Assembly (NCBI GenBank): GCA_019973155.2
Contig: BPQB01000003.1
Coordinates: forward strand, 186,001 to 250,000
DNA length: 64,000 bases
Reading direction: 5' to 3'
DNA from: Phanerochaete sordida
Lineage: Eukaryota > Basidiomycota > Agaricomycetes > Polyporales > Phanerochaetaceae
The notes beneath the pieces are model-generated. The model did no database searches. It was not told the DNA's origin and worked only from the letters and a program-made list of their open reading frames with translations. This document shows, piece after piece, positions 46,058-57,697 of the stretch. How positions within the stretch are numbered: position 1 is the stretch's first letter; each line of letters starts with the position of its first letter. Made by a program: the position numbers and the translations under genes.

Positions 46058-47470
46058 ATGGATCAGGACAAGCATAATGCGTCGCAGACCCTCAAGGTCG
46101 CTGGGGTGGTGTCCTTCTACATGGGCGCCGCGCTCGTGGTGAGTCTTTCGGGTGCCGCAATTCCAAACTCTGTTCTCATGCCAAGTTTCTCAGATGGTCT
46201 TCGTGTGCGTATGACTCCTGTTCAATCGGTCGTGCGCTCACCCAGTAGCCATGGCAGTAACAAGGCTGTCCTCAACTCGTCGCCAGATCTGCCGCTGCTG
46301 TTTCTCTTGAACCAGCTCATTATCGCGGTCGTCCTGCTGCACATCTCCGCTTTGATCACGCCCAAAGTGGAGATTCCTCACCTGGATCTGAAGACCGCTA
46401 AGAAAGTCGCTCCCGTGACTCTCGTTAATGTTATCGGTCTCGTCTTCAATATCCTCTGTCTGCGGGGGGTCGAGGCTTCCTTCTTCCAGGTCGGTTCCAT
46501 GTTTACAACACGTCCGGGCAGGGTCGCTAAGATACGACTATGATAGATTGCTCGAGGACTGGTGCTCCCTCTGACCATTGCAGTCTCGTCGGTCCAGACG
46601 CGTAATCTGCCCTCCCGACGCGTCCTGCTTGCCGCCGGCGTCGTGACCCTTGGTTTCCTTCTCGGGGTCGCGCCTCACACGTTCGCGAACATCCAATGGC
46701 GCTCCGCCCCGAGTGGGCTCTCGATCTTCTATGGCGTCCTCTCCTCGCTTTTCATCGCGGTGCATGCCGTGCTCATCAAGTCTTCGCTGCCGCACGTTCA
46801 CAACTCGACCATTCAGTTGGCGTACTGGCAGAATCTCGGCTCGGCCGCATTCCTGGCCCCCTTCATCCTCATCCAGGGCGAGTATGGACGGCTCCTCGAG
46901 CTGACTCACAGCAGCGAATGGAACGGCAGCGTGTTCGTTTGGGGCAGCATCGTCACGGGCGTATTCGGCTTCCTGCTCTGTGTGGCGGGCCTGCTGAGTA
47001 TCAAAGTGACAAGTCCCATCACGCACATGTTCTCGAGCGTGAGTACCATTCACCGCTGCTCGTTATGAAAGTGTACTCATCGGGCTATTATCGTATATCT
47101 TTCGGACGGGTGAATTCGTTCCTTCAGGCGGCCCGCTCTGTTATCCAGACGCTCTTGGGCGTGTGGCTCTTCAGCGACCTTCTCACCAGGTGAGCTTCTT
47201 AATCTCACTGCTATTCGTCCTGCCGCTCTCCTCCGTCTTCTCCTCCGATCAAAATTCGCCTAACGCGTCCCGTTCCCCCGCAGCAACCGCGCGGCCTCGA
47301 TCCTGATCATCGCACTGGGCACCATGTACTATACGTGGGTCAGGTCGGTTGACTCAGCCTCTCCGCGTCCCAGCGTTCCCCCGCGGGACCCTGTTGATCT
47401 CGAGAAGGCGGAGAGCGCGCTGGCGAAGTACGCAACCGAGACTCCCGCGTCGGACGGCCCTTCGAAGTAG
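46058..47470 (+). CDS. Nucleotide-sugar transporter, putative GDP-fucose transporter
   Basis: Exons 46058-46138, 46194-46204, 46258-46489, 46547-47038, 47128-47189 and 47284-47470 give 354 residues. About ten hydrophobic segments and the drug/metabolite-transporter fold (VSFYMGAALVMVFVNKAVL; EASFFQIARGLVLPLT; SPITHMFSSAARSVIQTLLGVWLF) match the SLC35C/SLC35E group. SLC35C1 carries GDP-fucose into the Golgi. The conserved TxxxS/A region before the last helices is intact. The tail is short and acidic. Exon 2 is only 11 bases. The donor sugar is inferred from resemblance and from the divergent O-fucosyltransferase-like neighbour; other nucleotide sugars cannot be excluded. Confidence 0.82.
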
Positions 47471-48651
47471 TTTGGAAAGTAAAATGAGGGCGTAGTTCTT
47501 ATTCGAGATACGGACCTCTCTGGACTTTCATGGACTCTGTGCCTGCAAAAATGGACGCTATGTTGCCTGTAGTCTGGAACGCACTTTTCACGATCTCATG
47601 ACATTTTACGACTAGTGAAGCGTGGGAAACTTGGATGTCCGCCGGCTGTGGGCGCGCGCCGCTGGCAACCGCGATGCCTCCGTCTGAACTGCTACTTGCG
47701 GCCACCTTCGGGCTGTGAAGAGCTGTCAAGTGGCGTTTTCCAAGTCAAATTGCTGCATTCAGATGTCACAACGGCCGGCTGCCACATGTTCTCGATTTGG
47801 GGTGGACCGAGTCGAGAAACGGGCTCGCGGCTAACTTTACAACAACGCTGCCATCTCTGCATGCCTGTACGCCCAAACGTTCCTTAATCAGGTACTAGAG
47901 CGCACTAATTTTATTTTTGGAGGTGACCGCGATGCAGCTAGCGCAAACGTAAACGCAAAGAAGGCACTGGAGGTCCGTAGTGCGCGCGGAGGTCTACGCG
48001 CCTGTGCGCGCCTGTGCGCGCCAGGGGAGGTTGCAAAGTACTTCCGGTCCCGTTGTCCCTGATCTTCCTCGTGAACGTTACTTGGCCACTGACGTGTACT
48101 ACGCCCTTTTCCACTCGCGTGCTCGAGGACGAATCGAGGAGACATTCAGGGAATCAGGGGAGGTCCACCATCTGGCTGAATGAAACGCGATCACCGACAC
48201 CCGGAGGCCCGCTGTCGGGCGTCTGGGCGCGAAGGCGAAGGCGATCGCATCGGCAGAAGGAGCAGTGTGCGACCCCCAGCGTAAGGCCTGCACTGGACCA
48301 TATTCTGCAACGAGATGCTAAACTCCTCACTATAGGAGCTTCCTCCGTCGGAGCATCATTCGGCGTGGTGCACGAGCTAGGCGAAGTCCACGCCTTCCAC
48401 TGCGGCCGTTCGGCCTGGGCACCCCGCCCCTGCACGCGACCGTACCCTCGAATACCCCTACGTTCCTCGTCTGACGTTATTTTGGCTCCGAGTCCGTCGC
48501 CTTGAATGTCAAATCTGTGGGCTGCATCTCCAGTGTTTCGGCCGGGGGACGCCATGGCCATTCTTAAATGGCTTGTGCCCTCCAGACGTCCGTGTCCCGC
48601 TGGCCCACCCATACCGCCTCCCCCTAGCACCTCTTTCCCCGCCACTACACC
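47471..48651. other. Intergenic, no gene seen
   Basis: 1.18 kb between the transporter and the acyltransferase gene. Short frames only. Near 48000 there is a small GC-rich direct repeat. The last 100 bases are the likely acyltransferase promoter. No transposon ends or RNA gene recognised. Confidence 0.4.
47997..48022. repeat. 10-base direct repeat
   Basis: Two and a half copies of CCTGTGCGCG in an intergenic region. Minor feature, no known function. Confidence 0.5.
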
Positions 48652-50571
48652 ATGGGACGCGTCGCCGACGTCGCTGACCCGGTCCTCTTAACGCCTCCCG
48701 CATCGAGCGAGGACCTCCCCGCCGTCTGCGGGCTGTCTCGCGTGCCGTCGAAGGATGGCGAGGCCACCTACTTCGAACGCAAGATGGGCGACACCGAGCT
48801 GTCGTACTATCTGCCGTCGCGGCAGTCAGGCGTCAACGACATGTGCGTACAACTGAATGATGTCTGGCCTCGTGGATCCTCATCGTGTCTTGCAGGTATC
48901 TGCACCTCGGCTTGAACGCCCCGGAACACCTGATGAGTTGGGCCAGGGTGAGGACAGTGTGGGCCATCCTCCGCCTGCGGCATCCGCTGCTCTCCGCAGC
49001 GGCGCAGATGCACGACTATGACGACGTGCGCTTCGTGTGAGTGCTGCTGCTCCAGAACGAACAGGCTTTCCCGCTCACCACTCGCCGAGCGTTTAGCTAC
49101 CGAGTCCCCGACGCTTCGGATGACGTCCTACGCGATGCCGAGGCCAACCTCGAATACCGCGCGCAGGGCAAGGACGGTATGCCCACGGGTTGCCCTGGCC
49201 GCACGTCAACTGCTGACGTCGATCGACAGAATTAATCGACTCCTACCTCAACGGGCCCCGGACCCTCTCGAACTCACGCCTCTCGTATCTCGTCGTTTCG
49301 CACACGGAAGAGGATCCGGCTGAGGCCATTCTCACACCTCCACGCACCCCATCACCATCTGCCGAGACGTTCGAGCCGAGCTCCAGCCCCAGCGAGGACG
49401 ATGCACGCGCACCGACTCAATACGACCTATTGATTTGCGCGATGCACTTCATTGGAGACGGCATGGCGCTGCACACGTTCGCGAACGACTTCCTCGGCCT
49501 ATTGGGTAGCGAGCAGAGTGCCTCCGACCTCGAGGCGATGCTCCGCGCGGAGTGGGCTGAGCGGTGGCAGGACAAGGACAATGATGTAGGTCCAAGTTCA
49601 ATTGCTTTTTGTCGGACCGGACTCTGATGTTGAATTCGCAGGCATCGATCTTGCCGACCGCCTTGGAAGACAACATGCCAATCACGTGGAACAAGCTGCG
49701 CGGCGCTGCAGCCTCGGTCGACTTCGAGATATCGCAGCAGAAGCTTGTTGGCGGCCAGGCGTTCCCGAAGCGCAAGCACCCCGAGCGCCACACCATCGTG
49801 CCGACTATCTCGTTCCCCGAGGACCGGACCAAGGTTATGCTCAAGAAGTGCAAGGCGAAGGGGGTGTCTATTTCGGCTGCGCTGTTCGCCATTTGCAACG
49901 TCGCTTGGGCGCGCACTAGCGATAGTTCGAAGGAGCTGCCTGCCCTGATGTACTCCGCGCTCAACCTGCGGCCATACTTCACCGTCAAGCGTCCCTCGCC
50001 TTGGGACTCGTACTGGTTCATATCCATCGGGTACTTCAACGTCATCCTGCCCAGCTTTGTGCCGTCGGACCGCACACGCGCTGAAACAACCTTCTGGCAC
50101 CGCGCGCGCTCAGCCAAGGAGCAGAGCGCCCGTGCGGCGAAGCATCCCCTCCTTGTCTCACGCACCCAGGAGATGGCCAAGGTGCGCGGCGCGCGGGCAC
50201 GCGCTTGGGGCAGGGAAGATGACGAGAAGGAGAACGGCACCTGGACGCCGCCCACGCCCTCCGCTAACGCCGTGCCTCACCGGGAGCCCGTCCTGCCCGC
50301 CCGCGCCAAGGTGCCGTCGACCGCCCTCATCGGGCTCTCGCTCCTCGGCAACCTCGACGGCATGTACAAGCACGCAACCTTCCCCAACATCAAGCTCCAC
50401 ACGCTCACGACCGGGTCGAGGCAGCGCCATGGCGCCATGCTCCTCTTCGGCTACACCTTCGTGGGCAAGCTCTGGGTCAGCCTCGGCTACGATGAGAACG
50501 GCTTCGCCGAGGGTGTCGTGGACAAGTTCTGGACTGAGTGCCTTCAAGCGATTGATGAGTACCTCGTCTGA
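48652..50571 (+). CDS. HxxxDG acyltransferase (condensation/alcohol acetyltransferase-like)
   Basis: Exons 48652-48842, 48896-49036, 49097-49176, 49230-49585 and 49642-50571 give 565 residues. The catalytic motif HFIGDG (HxxxDG) lies near residue 230 in CAMHFIGDGMALH, typical of the chloramphenicol-acetyltransferase-like fold shared by condensation domains, BAHD enzymes and fungal alcohol/trichothecene O-acyltransferases. The C-terminal half has the second subdomain (RPYFTVKRPSPWD, SLLGNLDGMY, LLFGYTFVGKLWVSLGYDE), with the last strand like the family's floor loop. No carrier, adenylation or terpene/polyketide genes are nearby, so it is not part of a visible biosynthetic cluster. The acyl donor and acceptor are unknown. 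Confidence 0.82.
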
Positions 50572-50920
50572 AGTCGGACGCATAGGCACGGACTTCTGTG
50601 AACTCTTCACGGGATTTTGGTCAGCATCTTGAGGTGCTGGAAGGACTTTCGTAGTACATATTCGGTCGGACTACTACCATGGACTTTACTGTCGCACTAG
50701 CTACGTATCATAGCGTACTTGTTTGTTGTTTACTGTCGAGCTTTGCAATTGCTATCGCTTTCTTGTCGTGTCTTCGCATCGTGGGCCAGCGCTTAGCGGT
50801 ATTCGGGGTCCCTCGACGCGCTTTTACGCGTAAACTGACTTTTGGAACTTGGTCCCCATCCTCTCCGCCCCGTGGCCTTGCCACTCTCTCTCCTTCCTCG
50901 CCCTTCCTGCCTATATCAAT
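50572..50920. other. Intergenic, promoter of Rsc9-like gene
   Basis: 349 bases between acyltransferase stop and Rsc9-like start. CT-rich (CTCTCTCTCCTTCCTC) upstream of the ATG. No exon supported. Confidence 0.4.
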
Positions 50921-52984
50921 ATGAACGCCATATTTGACACCAATCCCGCTCGCTCCGTCACTCCACACCAGAGAGTGCCACCACGGGGCGCGACTGCAAC
51001 CCCGGCGCCCGCCCAACGCCCAATCATCGTAGACGACTATGAGCGTGAGTTGACGTACGTGCTCGGTCTACTTCGTCACTCTCAACTCTCAACCGCGTTC
51101 TTCCAGGATGGTACACAGACCCAACACCCAACAACAGGATGGTGCTCGCCCTGAAATGCGGCATCGACTCTGAAATCGCCTGGGCCCTCAGCCGGCTCTG
51201 CCGCATAAGCGCAAACGAGCAGTTCTTGCTGCGAGCACTGCCAGGACTCATCGAGGGGCTGTTCGAGTGGCCGCTGTGGTATGCACGAGGAGCATCGGTC
51301 GACGTCGCGGCGCAGGCGACGCTGTTCTCGCTGCCAAAGGATATCGAACGCTACCGGCAGCACGCCCTCGAGTCGGTCTTCATCCTCCGGAACGCGTCGC
51401 TGAACCCGCAGAACGCAGGCGAGCTCTCGGCGCGGCGCGCAACGCAGGAGCTCATTCTTCTCGCGCTGCACCGGGTCAAGCCCGACAACGACGCGAACGT
51501 TGAGTTCTTGCTCGATGTCATCGACATCCTCCAGGCGATCGCGAGCACGTCCATCCTCCCTCCGCCCAACTCGCATCTCTTCGCGAACCCCGTGCCGCCG
51601 CTGCTGGACCTCGCTGGGAAGTCGTCTCATCGCTCGCTCATCATCAACAGCCTCACCACCTTGCACCTGCTCTTCTCGAACCCACCAAATCTCGGCCACA
51701 TCACCGCGGACAGTCCTGCGCTCTCTGCGTCAATACGATACCTCCCTCTGCTAAACGACAAGCCGTTACTGGATGCTGCTCTCAACTACCTGTATACCCA
51801 CCTCTCGTATGCACCGATGACCAAAGCCTTCCTGCAGAGTCCGGAGCTCACTGCGACGCTGAGGATGCTTGTCCTCGTCATGCTGCATGAACAGCAAGAA
51901 GAGACCGTCGCAATCGATATCTCCGGCCAAGTGTATACTGCGCCAGCGACCGTTGAGGGCGACAAGGACCATATCTTGACGCAGGAGGAGTTTGACAAGC
52001 TGCTGCCGATGCAGGAACCCAGCCGGTGTTACGAGTGGTACGTGGTCGCATATATGCAGTTCAACGCGTGCTAATCTGTCTCCACATAGGATGAAGACCA
52101 TGTTCGAGGTCAATCCTGATCGAGAACTAACACAAGTCGAATTTTACAACTTGTACAAGGACACTTTCATGCCATACCATGAGAAGTACTACTGCATACC
52201 CGCGTCGGAGGTCATCAAGAGTGTCACCACCGTCTTCCCTTCCGCTCAAGCTATGGTTCTTGATGGCCCGCCACAAAAGTTTGTCGTTCGTGGCGTCGAC
52301 CGCAGGAAGGACTCCCGCGCGAACGACCGTTTCAAGTGCCGCTGGAACAAGGGAGAATGCGACAAAGCTGCGTTCAGTTCCACGACCGAGCTCTACGAAC
52401 ACATTCTCGAAGAGCACGTCAATCCGCATGCCGAGCTCAAGCTGGCGTGCTCTTGGGCGAGCTGTTCACACGAGCCCATCCTGACGGTACACATGCGAGG
52501 ACACGTCCTCACGCACCTCCCGCCGACGCAGCCGCCAGCGCGGGAGCCACAGCTCGACGAACTGGTGACGCTCCCCTCCGCGGACTTCCCACATCCTGTC
52601 CCAGATCCGACGACGCGCCCGGTGCCTCCCCCGCGGCACGCAGCAATCACGTACACGCAGCCTGCTAAGGACCCGACGCACACGGCACTGACCGCGCTGC
52701 TCTGCATCCGCATCCTGTACCGCGCGTCGTTCGCGTCGACGAGCACGGCACCGCGAGTCGACGAGGACCACTTCGGGTTCCCGGGGATCATCGAGGACGT
52801 CGAGGAGAAGGAGGGCGACGAGGACATGGGCGGCGCGACGGACCTCGAGCGCGAGGGCGAGCGGCGGGGACGGCGAGCGTTCGCCAGCGTGAGACACCTG
52901 CTTGAGGGTGTTCGGCTCCGCGACCACACGTTGCAGGGCTGGATTGCGGAGATGGTCGACGCAGGCCTGTCGGGGACGACCTAG
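50921..52984 (+). CDS. RSC9: Rsc9-like chromatin-remodelling subunit
   Basis: Exons 50921-51044, 51107-52037 and 52090-52984 give 649 residues. After a short disordered start, REL/RWYTDPTPNNRMVLALKCGI opens a long helical, ARM-like region (repeats such as LDVIDILQAIAS, LIINSLTTLHLLFS, LLDAALNYLYTHLS). QVEFYNLYKDTFMPY follows, then two zinc-finger-like segments (FKCRWNKGEC...H...H and LACSWASCSHEP...H...H). This order fits fungal Rsc9, the ARID2-related subunit of the RSC SWI/SNF complex that binds nucleosomes and shapes stress transcription. The ARID domain is absent, as in yeast Rsc9. Assignment is by layout and resemblance, so moderate confidence. Confidence 0.72.
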
Positions 52985-54008
52985 GCTTCGCACCCCAAGC
53001 CGTCCGCTCCACTCTACGAGCGCACGCGTGCTTCTCCTTTTGCGCACCGCTCTCGGGCTTCGCGAAGCAATTTTGGCGTGGCGTACCCCAGCCCGCGCGT
53101 GCTGTGCTGTGTGCTGCAGGCCGTTTTCCTTAGCACCAGCGTACGTCGCGCTGCGTCGTGCAGCAGCTTTTTGCGCGCAGAAATCAGCTTCTTGACGTAA
53201 CGTATCGTAGCGTATCACCGCGGTTCCTGCCCGTCCAATGACAGGCGTTTTACTCTAATTATTCCGTGCTCGCGCGACCAATGGATAGGTGTGCTCGATG
53301 ATGCGCCGAATACGTGCGAGAGCGTTGGACGGCGGCGGTGTCATCTCGCTGGAGAAACTCCCACTGCAGATAACGGGTGTATCGCCAAGGGTAGATAGGC
53401 GTGCAGCGCGGATATGGCCCCTGTTGGCGTCGTTGGGTTGTGCGACGCGAAGGTCCGGCGGCGGGGCGTGCACGGGAGAGGTCAGCTGGGCGGGGGCGGA
53501 AATGTGGAGGGGCGTCGGGGCGGCCAGGAAAGGCAAGGGGCGGGGGCGGAGAGCCGACGGGAGGCACTCAGGGAGGCTCGGGAGGCTCCGAGCCAGAGTG
53601 AAAAAATGTTTTCACTCTGGCTCGGTTACCCTCCCCTTCCCCTTTTGGGAAGGCGTGACAATCTCCAATTTCGCCTGCAGCTCTCGTTGGGGCTGAATTG
53701 CTCTCTGAATTGCCTTTCGCCTCCCCAAGAGAGATCTACGAGTCTGCGAGCGATTTTTCCGTGAACGTAGATCCTCGAGACAGCGTGGCAGAGGAATTTA
53801 GAGGAATTGAGCGTCACAGAGCCGGAGCGCCGGTGGATTGAGTCGGTTAAGTGGGCGGGCTAGGTGTTGACCGTCGTCGAGCGCGATAAGGATTTTGTGG
53901 ACTCGGTGAATGGCTCGGTGAATACAATTCTCAATATTTCCCTCCTGCTCGCCCCATGTCTTCTCCAACCCCCCTCTCGTCCTCGCCAGCAGGCAGCAAG
54001 CCTCAGCC
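52985..54008. other. Intergenic region with hairpin, promoter of GCV2
   Basis: 1.02 kb between the Rsc9-like gene and glycine decarboxylase. It includes a perfect inverted repeat at 53588-53625 and a G-rich tract (GGGCGGGGGCGG, about 53490-53550). No exon supported. Confidence 0.45.
53588..53625. repeat. Perfect 17-bp inverted repeat (hairpin)
   Basis: Arms CCGAGCCAGAGTGAAAA and TTTTCACTCTGGCTCGG separated by four bases (AATG). The stem has no mismatch. It lies in an intergenic region about 380 bases before the GCV2 start. Confidence 0.9.
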
Positions 54009-57000
54009 ATGGCCGTCCGCCGCGTCCCTGTCCTCCTTCCGCGGCGCGTCCTCGCCCGAGGTGCCCGCCCCCTCGCTGCATTCGCGTCCAGGACGCCAGC
54101 GCGCGGCCTCGCGACCGCGAAGGCCCCGCCGTCGCTCTTCGCGTCGCTGGACACGTTCACCAACCGTCACATCGGCCCTGAGGACTCCGAGGTCCAGCAC
54201 ATGCTCAAGCAGCTGGGCTATGACTCTGTCGAGGCGTTCGTCGCGGACACCGTGCCTCCTAAGATTCGCGTCGCGGAGAACGACATCAGCGATGAGTCCA
54301 TCCCGTCGCTCTCCGAGTCCCAGCTGCACAACCGTGCACGCGAGCTGGCCAAGGCGAACAAGCCCGTGAAAAGCTACATCGGCATGGGATACCACAACGC
54401 TGTTGTTCCTCCCGTTATCCTCCGCAACGTATGTCCGTTTGCTTCGTAACGCGTTCCCGTACCGACCTTGCGCCTCTAGATCATGGAGAGCCCAGCGTGG
54501 TACACTCCTTACACTCCGTACCAGCCCGAGATCGCTCAAGGTGCGGTTGATGTGGCGCGGCGCGTCGTGTGGCGGGAGGCTAATGCGCGCTTGCAGGCCG
54601 TCTCGAGTCGCTCGTCAACTACCAGACAATGATCATGTCTATGACCGCGATGGACATTGCCAACGCGTCTCTCCTCGACGAATCGACCGCTGCCGCGGAG
54701 GGCATGGTCCTCGCGTTCGCCAACTCGAAAAAGCGCACGTTCGTAGTCGACAGCGGTGTCCTTCCGCAGACTCTGGCGGTGCTTCAAACACGTGCAAAGG
54801 GCTTTGGCATCAAGATCGTCACAGGCGACGCGTCCGCGGTGCTCAAGGACGAGGCCGTCCGTGCGGACCTGTGCGGTGTCCTGGTCCAGTACCCCGACGT
54901 CAACGGCAGCATCAAGGACTTCGGCGCGCTCGCGCAGGAGGTGCACGGCCTGAAGGCGCTCGTCGTCTGCGCGACGGACCTGCTCGCGCTCACGATGCTC
55001 AAGCCTCCGGGCGAGTGGGGTGCGGACGTCGTCGTTGGCAATTCCGCGCGGTTCGGCGTCCCGGCTGGGTACGGAGGCCCCCACGGCGCGTTCTTCGCCT
55101 GCATCGATAGCCTTAAGCGCAAGATGCCCGGCCGTCTCATTGGCCTCAGTCGTGATACTCAGGGCAAGCCGGCGTACCGCCTGGCACTGCAGAGTGGGTC
55201 TTGTGCTCCTGCGATCACGCCGCCCGCACTAAACCTTCTCCTCTAGCTCGCGAACAGCATATCCGCCGCGAGAAGGCGACAAGCAACATCTGCACCGCGC
55301 AGGCACTGCTCGCTAATATGGCTGCGATGTACGCCGTGTACCACGGTCCCGAGGGTCTCAAGCGCATCGCCGGCAAAGTCCACGCGCTCACGCAGGTGCT
55401 CAAGGTTCTGGTCGAGCGTCTTGGATACACCGTCATCAACGCCGACTTCTTTGACACGCTCACCGTCGACGTGACCGGTTCTGCGAAGAACGCTTCTGCG
55501 GTCCATGATGCTGCGCTCGCTGCCGGCGTCAACCTGCGCAGGATTGACGACAAGCTCGTCGGCCTCACCCTGGATGAGAGCGTCGGTATCGAGGAGGTCA
55601 TCAAGCTCGCGAATGTCTTCGCTACCGCTGCCTCGAAGCCCGCCGTCTCGCCCCTGCAGCTTCCTCCCATCGAGTCCGCGGCGATTCCCTCGTCTCTGCA
55701 GCGCACCTCCCAGTTCCTCCCCCACCCCGTGTTCAACGCGCACCACTCCGAGACGCAGATGCTCCGCTACATCTACCACCTGCAGTCGAAGGACCTCGGC
55801 CTCGAGCACGCGATGATCCCCCTGGGCAGCTGCACGATGAAGCTCAACAGCACAAGCAGTATGATCCCCCTGACGTTCCCTGAGTTCAGCAACGTCCACC
55901 CCTTCGCACCCAAGGACCAAGTCGACGGGTACCTCGAGATCATCAAGGAGCTCGAGGAGGACCTCTGCAAGATCACCGGTTTCCACGCCTGCTCGCTCCA
56001 GCCGAACTCAGGAGCGGCGGGCGAATACGCTGGACTGTCTGTCATACGCGCGTACCACGAGTCGCGAGGAGAGGGCCACCGCGACATATGTCTTATTCCG
56101 GTTAGCGCACACGGAACCAACCCCGCAGTACGTCGCCTCCTTTCCTATTCATGGTACTCCTGACTGATCTACGCCGCAGTCAGCTGTCATGGCTGGGCTG
56201 AAGGTCGTGCCTGTGAAGTCACTTGCCGACGGCAGCCTCGATCTCGAGGATCTGAAGGCGAAGGCGACGAAGCACAAGGACAACCTTGCGGCGTTTATGA
56301 TCACGTACCCCTCTACCTTCGGTGTGTTTGAGGATGGCGTCACCGACGCCTGCAGCATCATACACGAGAACGGCGGACAGGTTTACCTCGACGGTGCCAA
56401 CCTTAACGCGCAGATTGGTCTCACCAACCCGGCCAAGTGCGGTGGTGACGTCTGCCATATGAACTTGCACAAGACCTTTGCCATGTGAGTAACTTGAATT
56501 CTGCACACACGCGTCCGTACTGATGGTTTCTCCCAATAGTCCTCATGGTGGAGGCGGACCTGGTGTTGGTCCCATCTGCGTTGCTGAACACCTGGCGCCC
56601 TTCCTGCCTACGCACCCCGTCGTCCCAGTCGGCGGCGACAAGGCCATCAATGCCGTCTCCGGGGCGCAGTATGGCAGCGCGTCGATCCTGCTCATCTCGT
56701 GGGCGTACATCAAGATGCTCGGCGGGACGGGCCTCTCAGACTCGACGAAGGCGGCGCTGCTGAACGCGAACTACATGGCGCACCGGCTCAAGGACCACTA
56801 CAGCCTGCGCTGCAAGAACAAGAACGGGCGCGTCGCGCACGAGCTGCTCATCGACCTCTCCGAGTTCGACCGCGCGGCGGGCCTCAAGGTCACGGACTTC
56901 GCGAAGCGCCTCCAGGACTACGGCTTCCACCCGCCGACGTGCTCGTGGCCGATCTCGACGTGCATGCTCATCGAGCCGACCGAGAGCGAGTCGCTCGAGG

Positions 57001-57464
57001 AGATCGACCGCTTCTGCGACGCGATGATCGCCATACGCAGGGAGGCGGAGGACGTCATCACCGGCAAGCAGCCCAAGGACAACAACATCCTCAGGAACGC
57101 GCCCCATCCCATCCACATTTTGACTCAGACAGATGCTGAGTGGAACCGGTGAGTATCGTGAGTGTGTCTCGGCGTGCCTGTTGCTCATCTCGGTGTCAGG
57201 CCCTACTCGCGTGAGAAAGCCGCATATCCCGTCCCTTGGCTGCGCGAGCACAAGTTCTGGCCGACTGTTTCTCGCATCGATGATGGTAAGTGCCTCGGCC
57301 CGCTCATGTCCGATCGTTGCTCACAGATGGTGGCTCTTTTAGCGTACGGCGACTTGAACCTGATCGTAAGTACCTTCGCTCGCGGACCCGAAACACGTCG
57401 TCTAATATTCTGCTCGCAGTGCGACTGCCCGACTGTCGAAGAGACAGCTTCTCACTCTGCATAG
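54009..57464 (+). CDS. GCV2: Glycine decarboxylase P-protein
   Basis: P-protein of the mitochondrial glycine cleavage system: PLP-dependent decarboxylation of glycine, passing aminomethyl to the lipoylated H-protein. Exons 54009-54428, 54480-54540, 54597-55193, 55247-56127, 56180-56484, 56540-57148, 57200-57285, 57343-57365 and 57420-57464 give 1008 residues, normal for eukaryotes. The first 35 residues are Arg/Ala-rich with no acid (mitochondrial presequence, [13 protein letters not shown]). FTNRHIGP starts the mature protein. SCTMKLN, HGTNPASAVMAG, and the PLP Lys in [18 protein letters not shown] are intact, followed by [17 protein letters not shown]. The last three exons are short (86, 23 and 45 bases). 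Confidence 0.95.
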
Positions 57465-57697
57465 ACATTTCCTCCTGCATTCCGGGTTTCGGTGTGTTCT
57501 CTGTACTCTACTCTAGGAAAGGGCTTCTACTCCTCTAGATGGCCCAGCCCAGCCCTCGGTGTTTTGCTCAACCATTACGCATCCTCATCCTCATCGACAT
57601 TGCTATCCATTCATCCACCCCCACGCATCGCATGTTTACTCGCCAGTTGTACCGTACATAATCAGTCGAATATTATCATCTTGAATCAGATATAGCA

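Noticed and set aside
48652..50571. Secondary-metabolite gene cluster around the acyltransferase
   Set aside because: Neighbours are a nucleotide-sugar transporter and a chromatin subunit; no synthase, oxidase or efflux pump is present.
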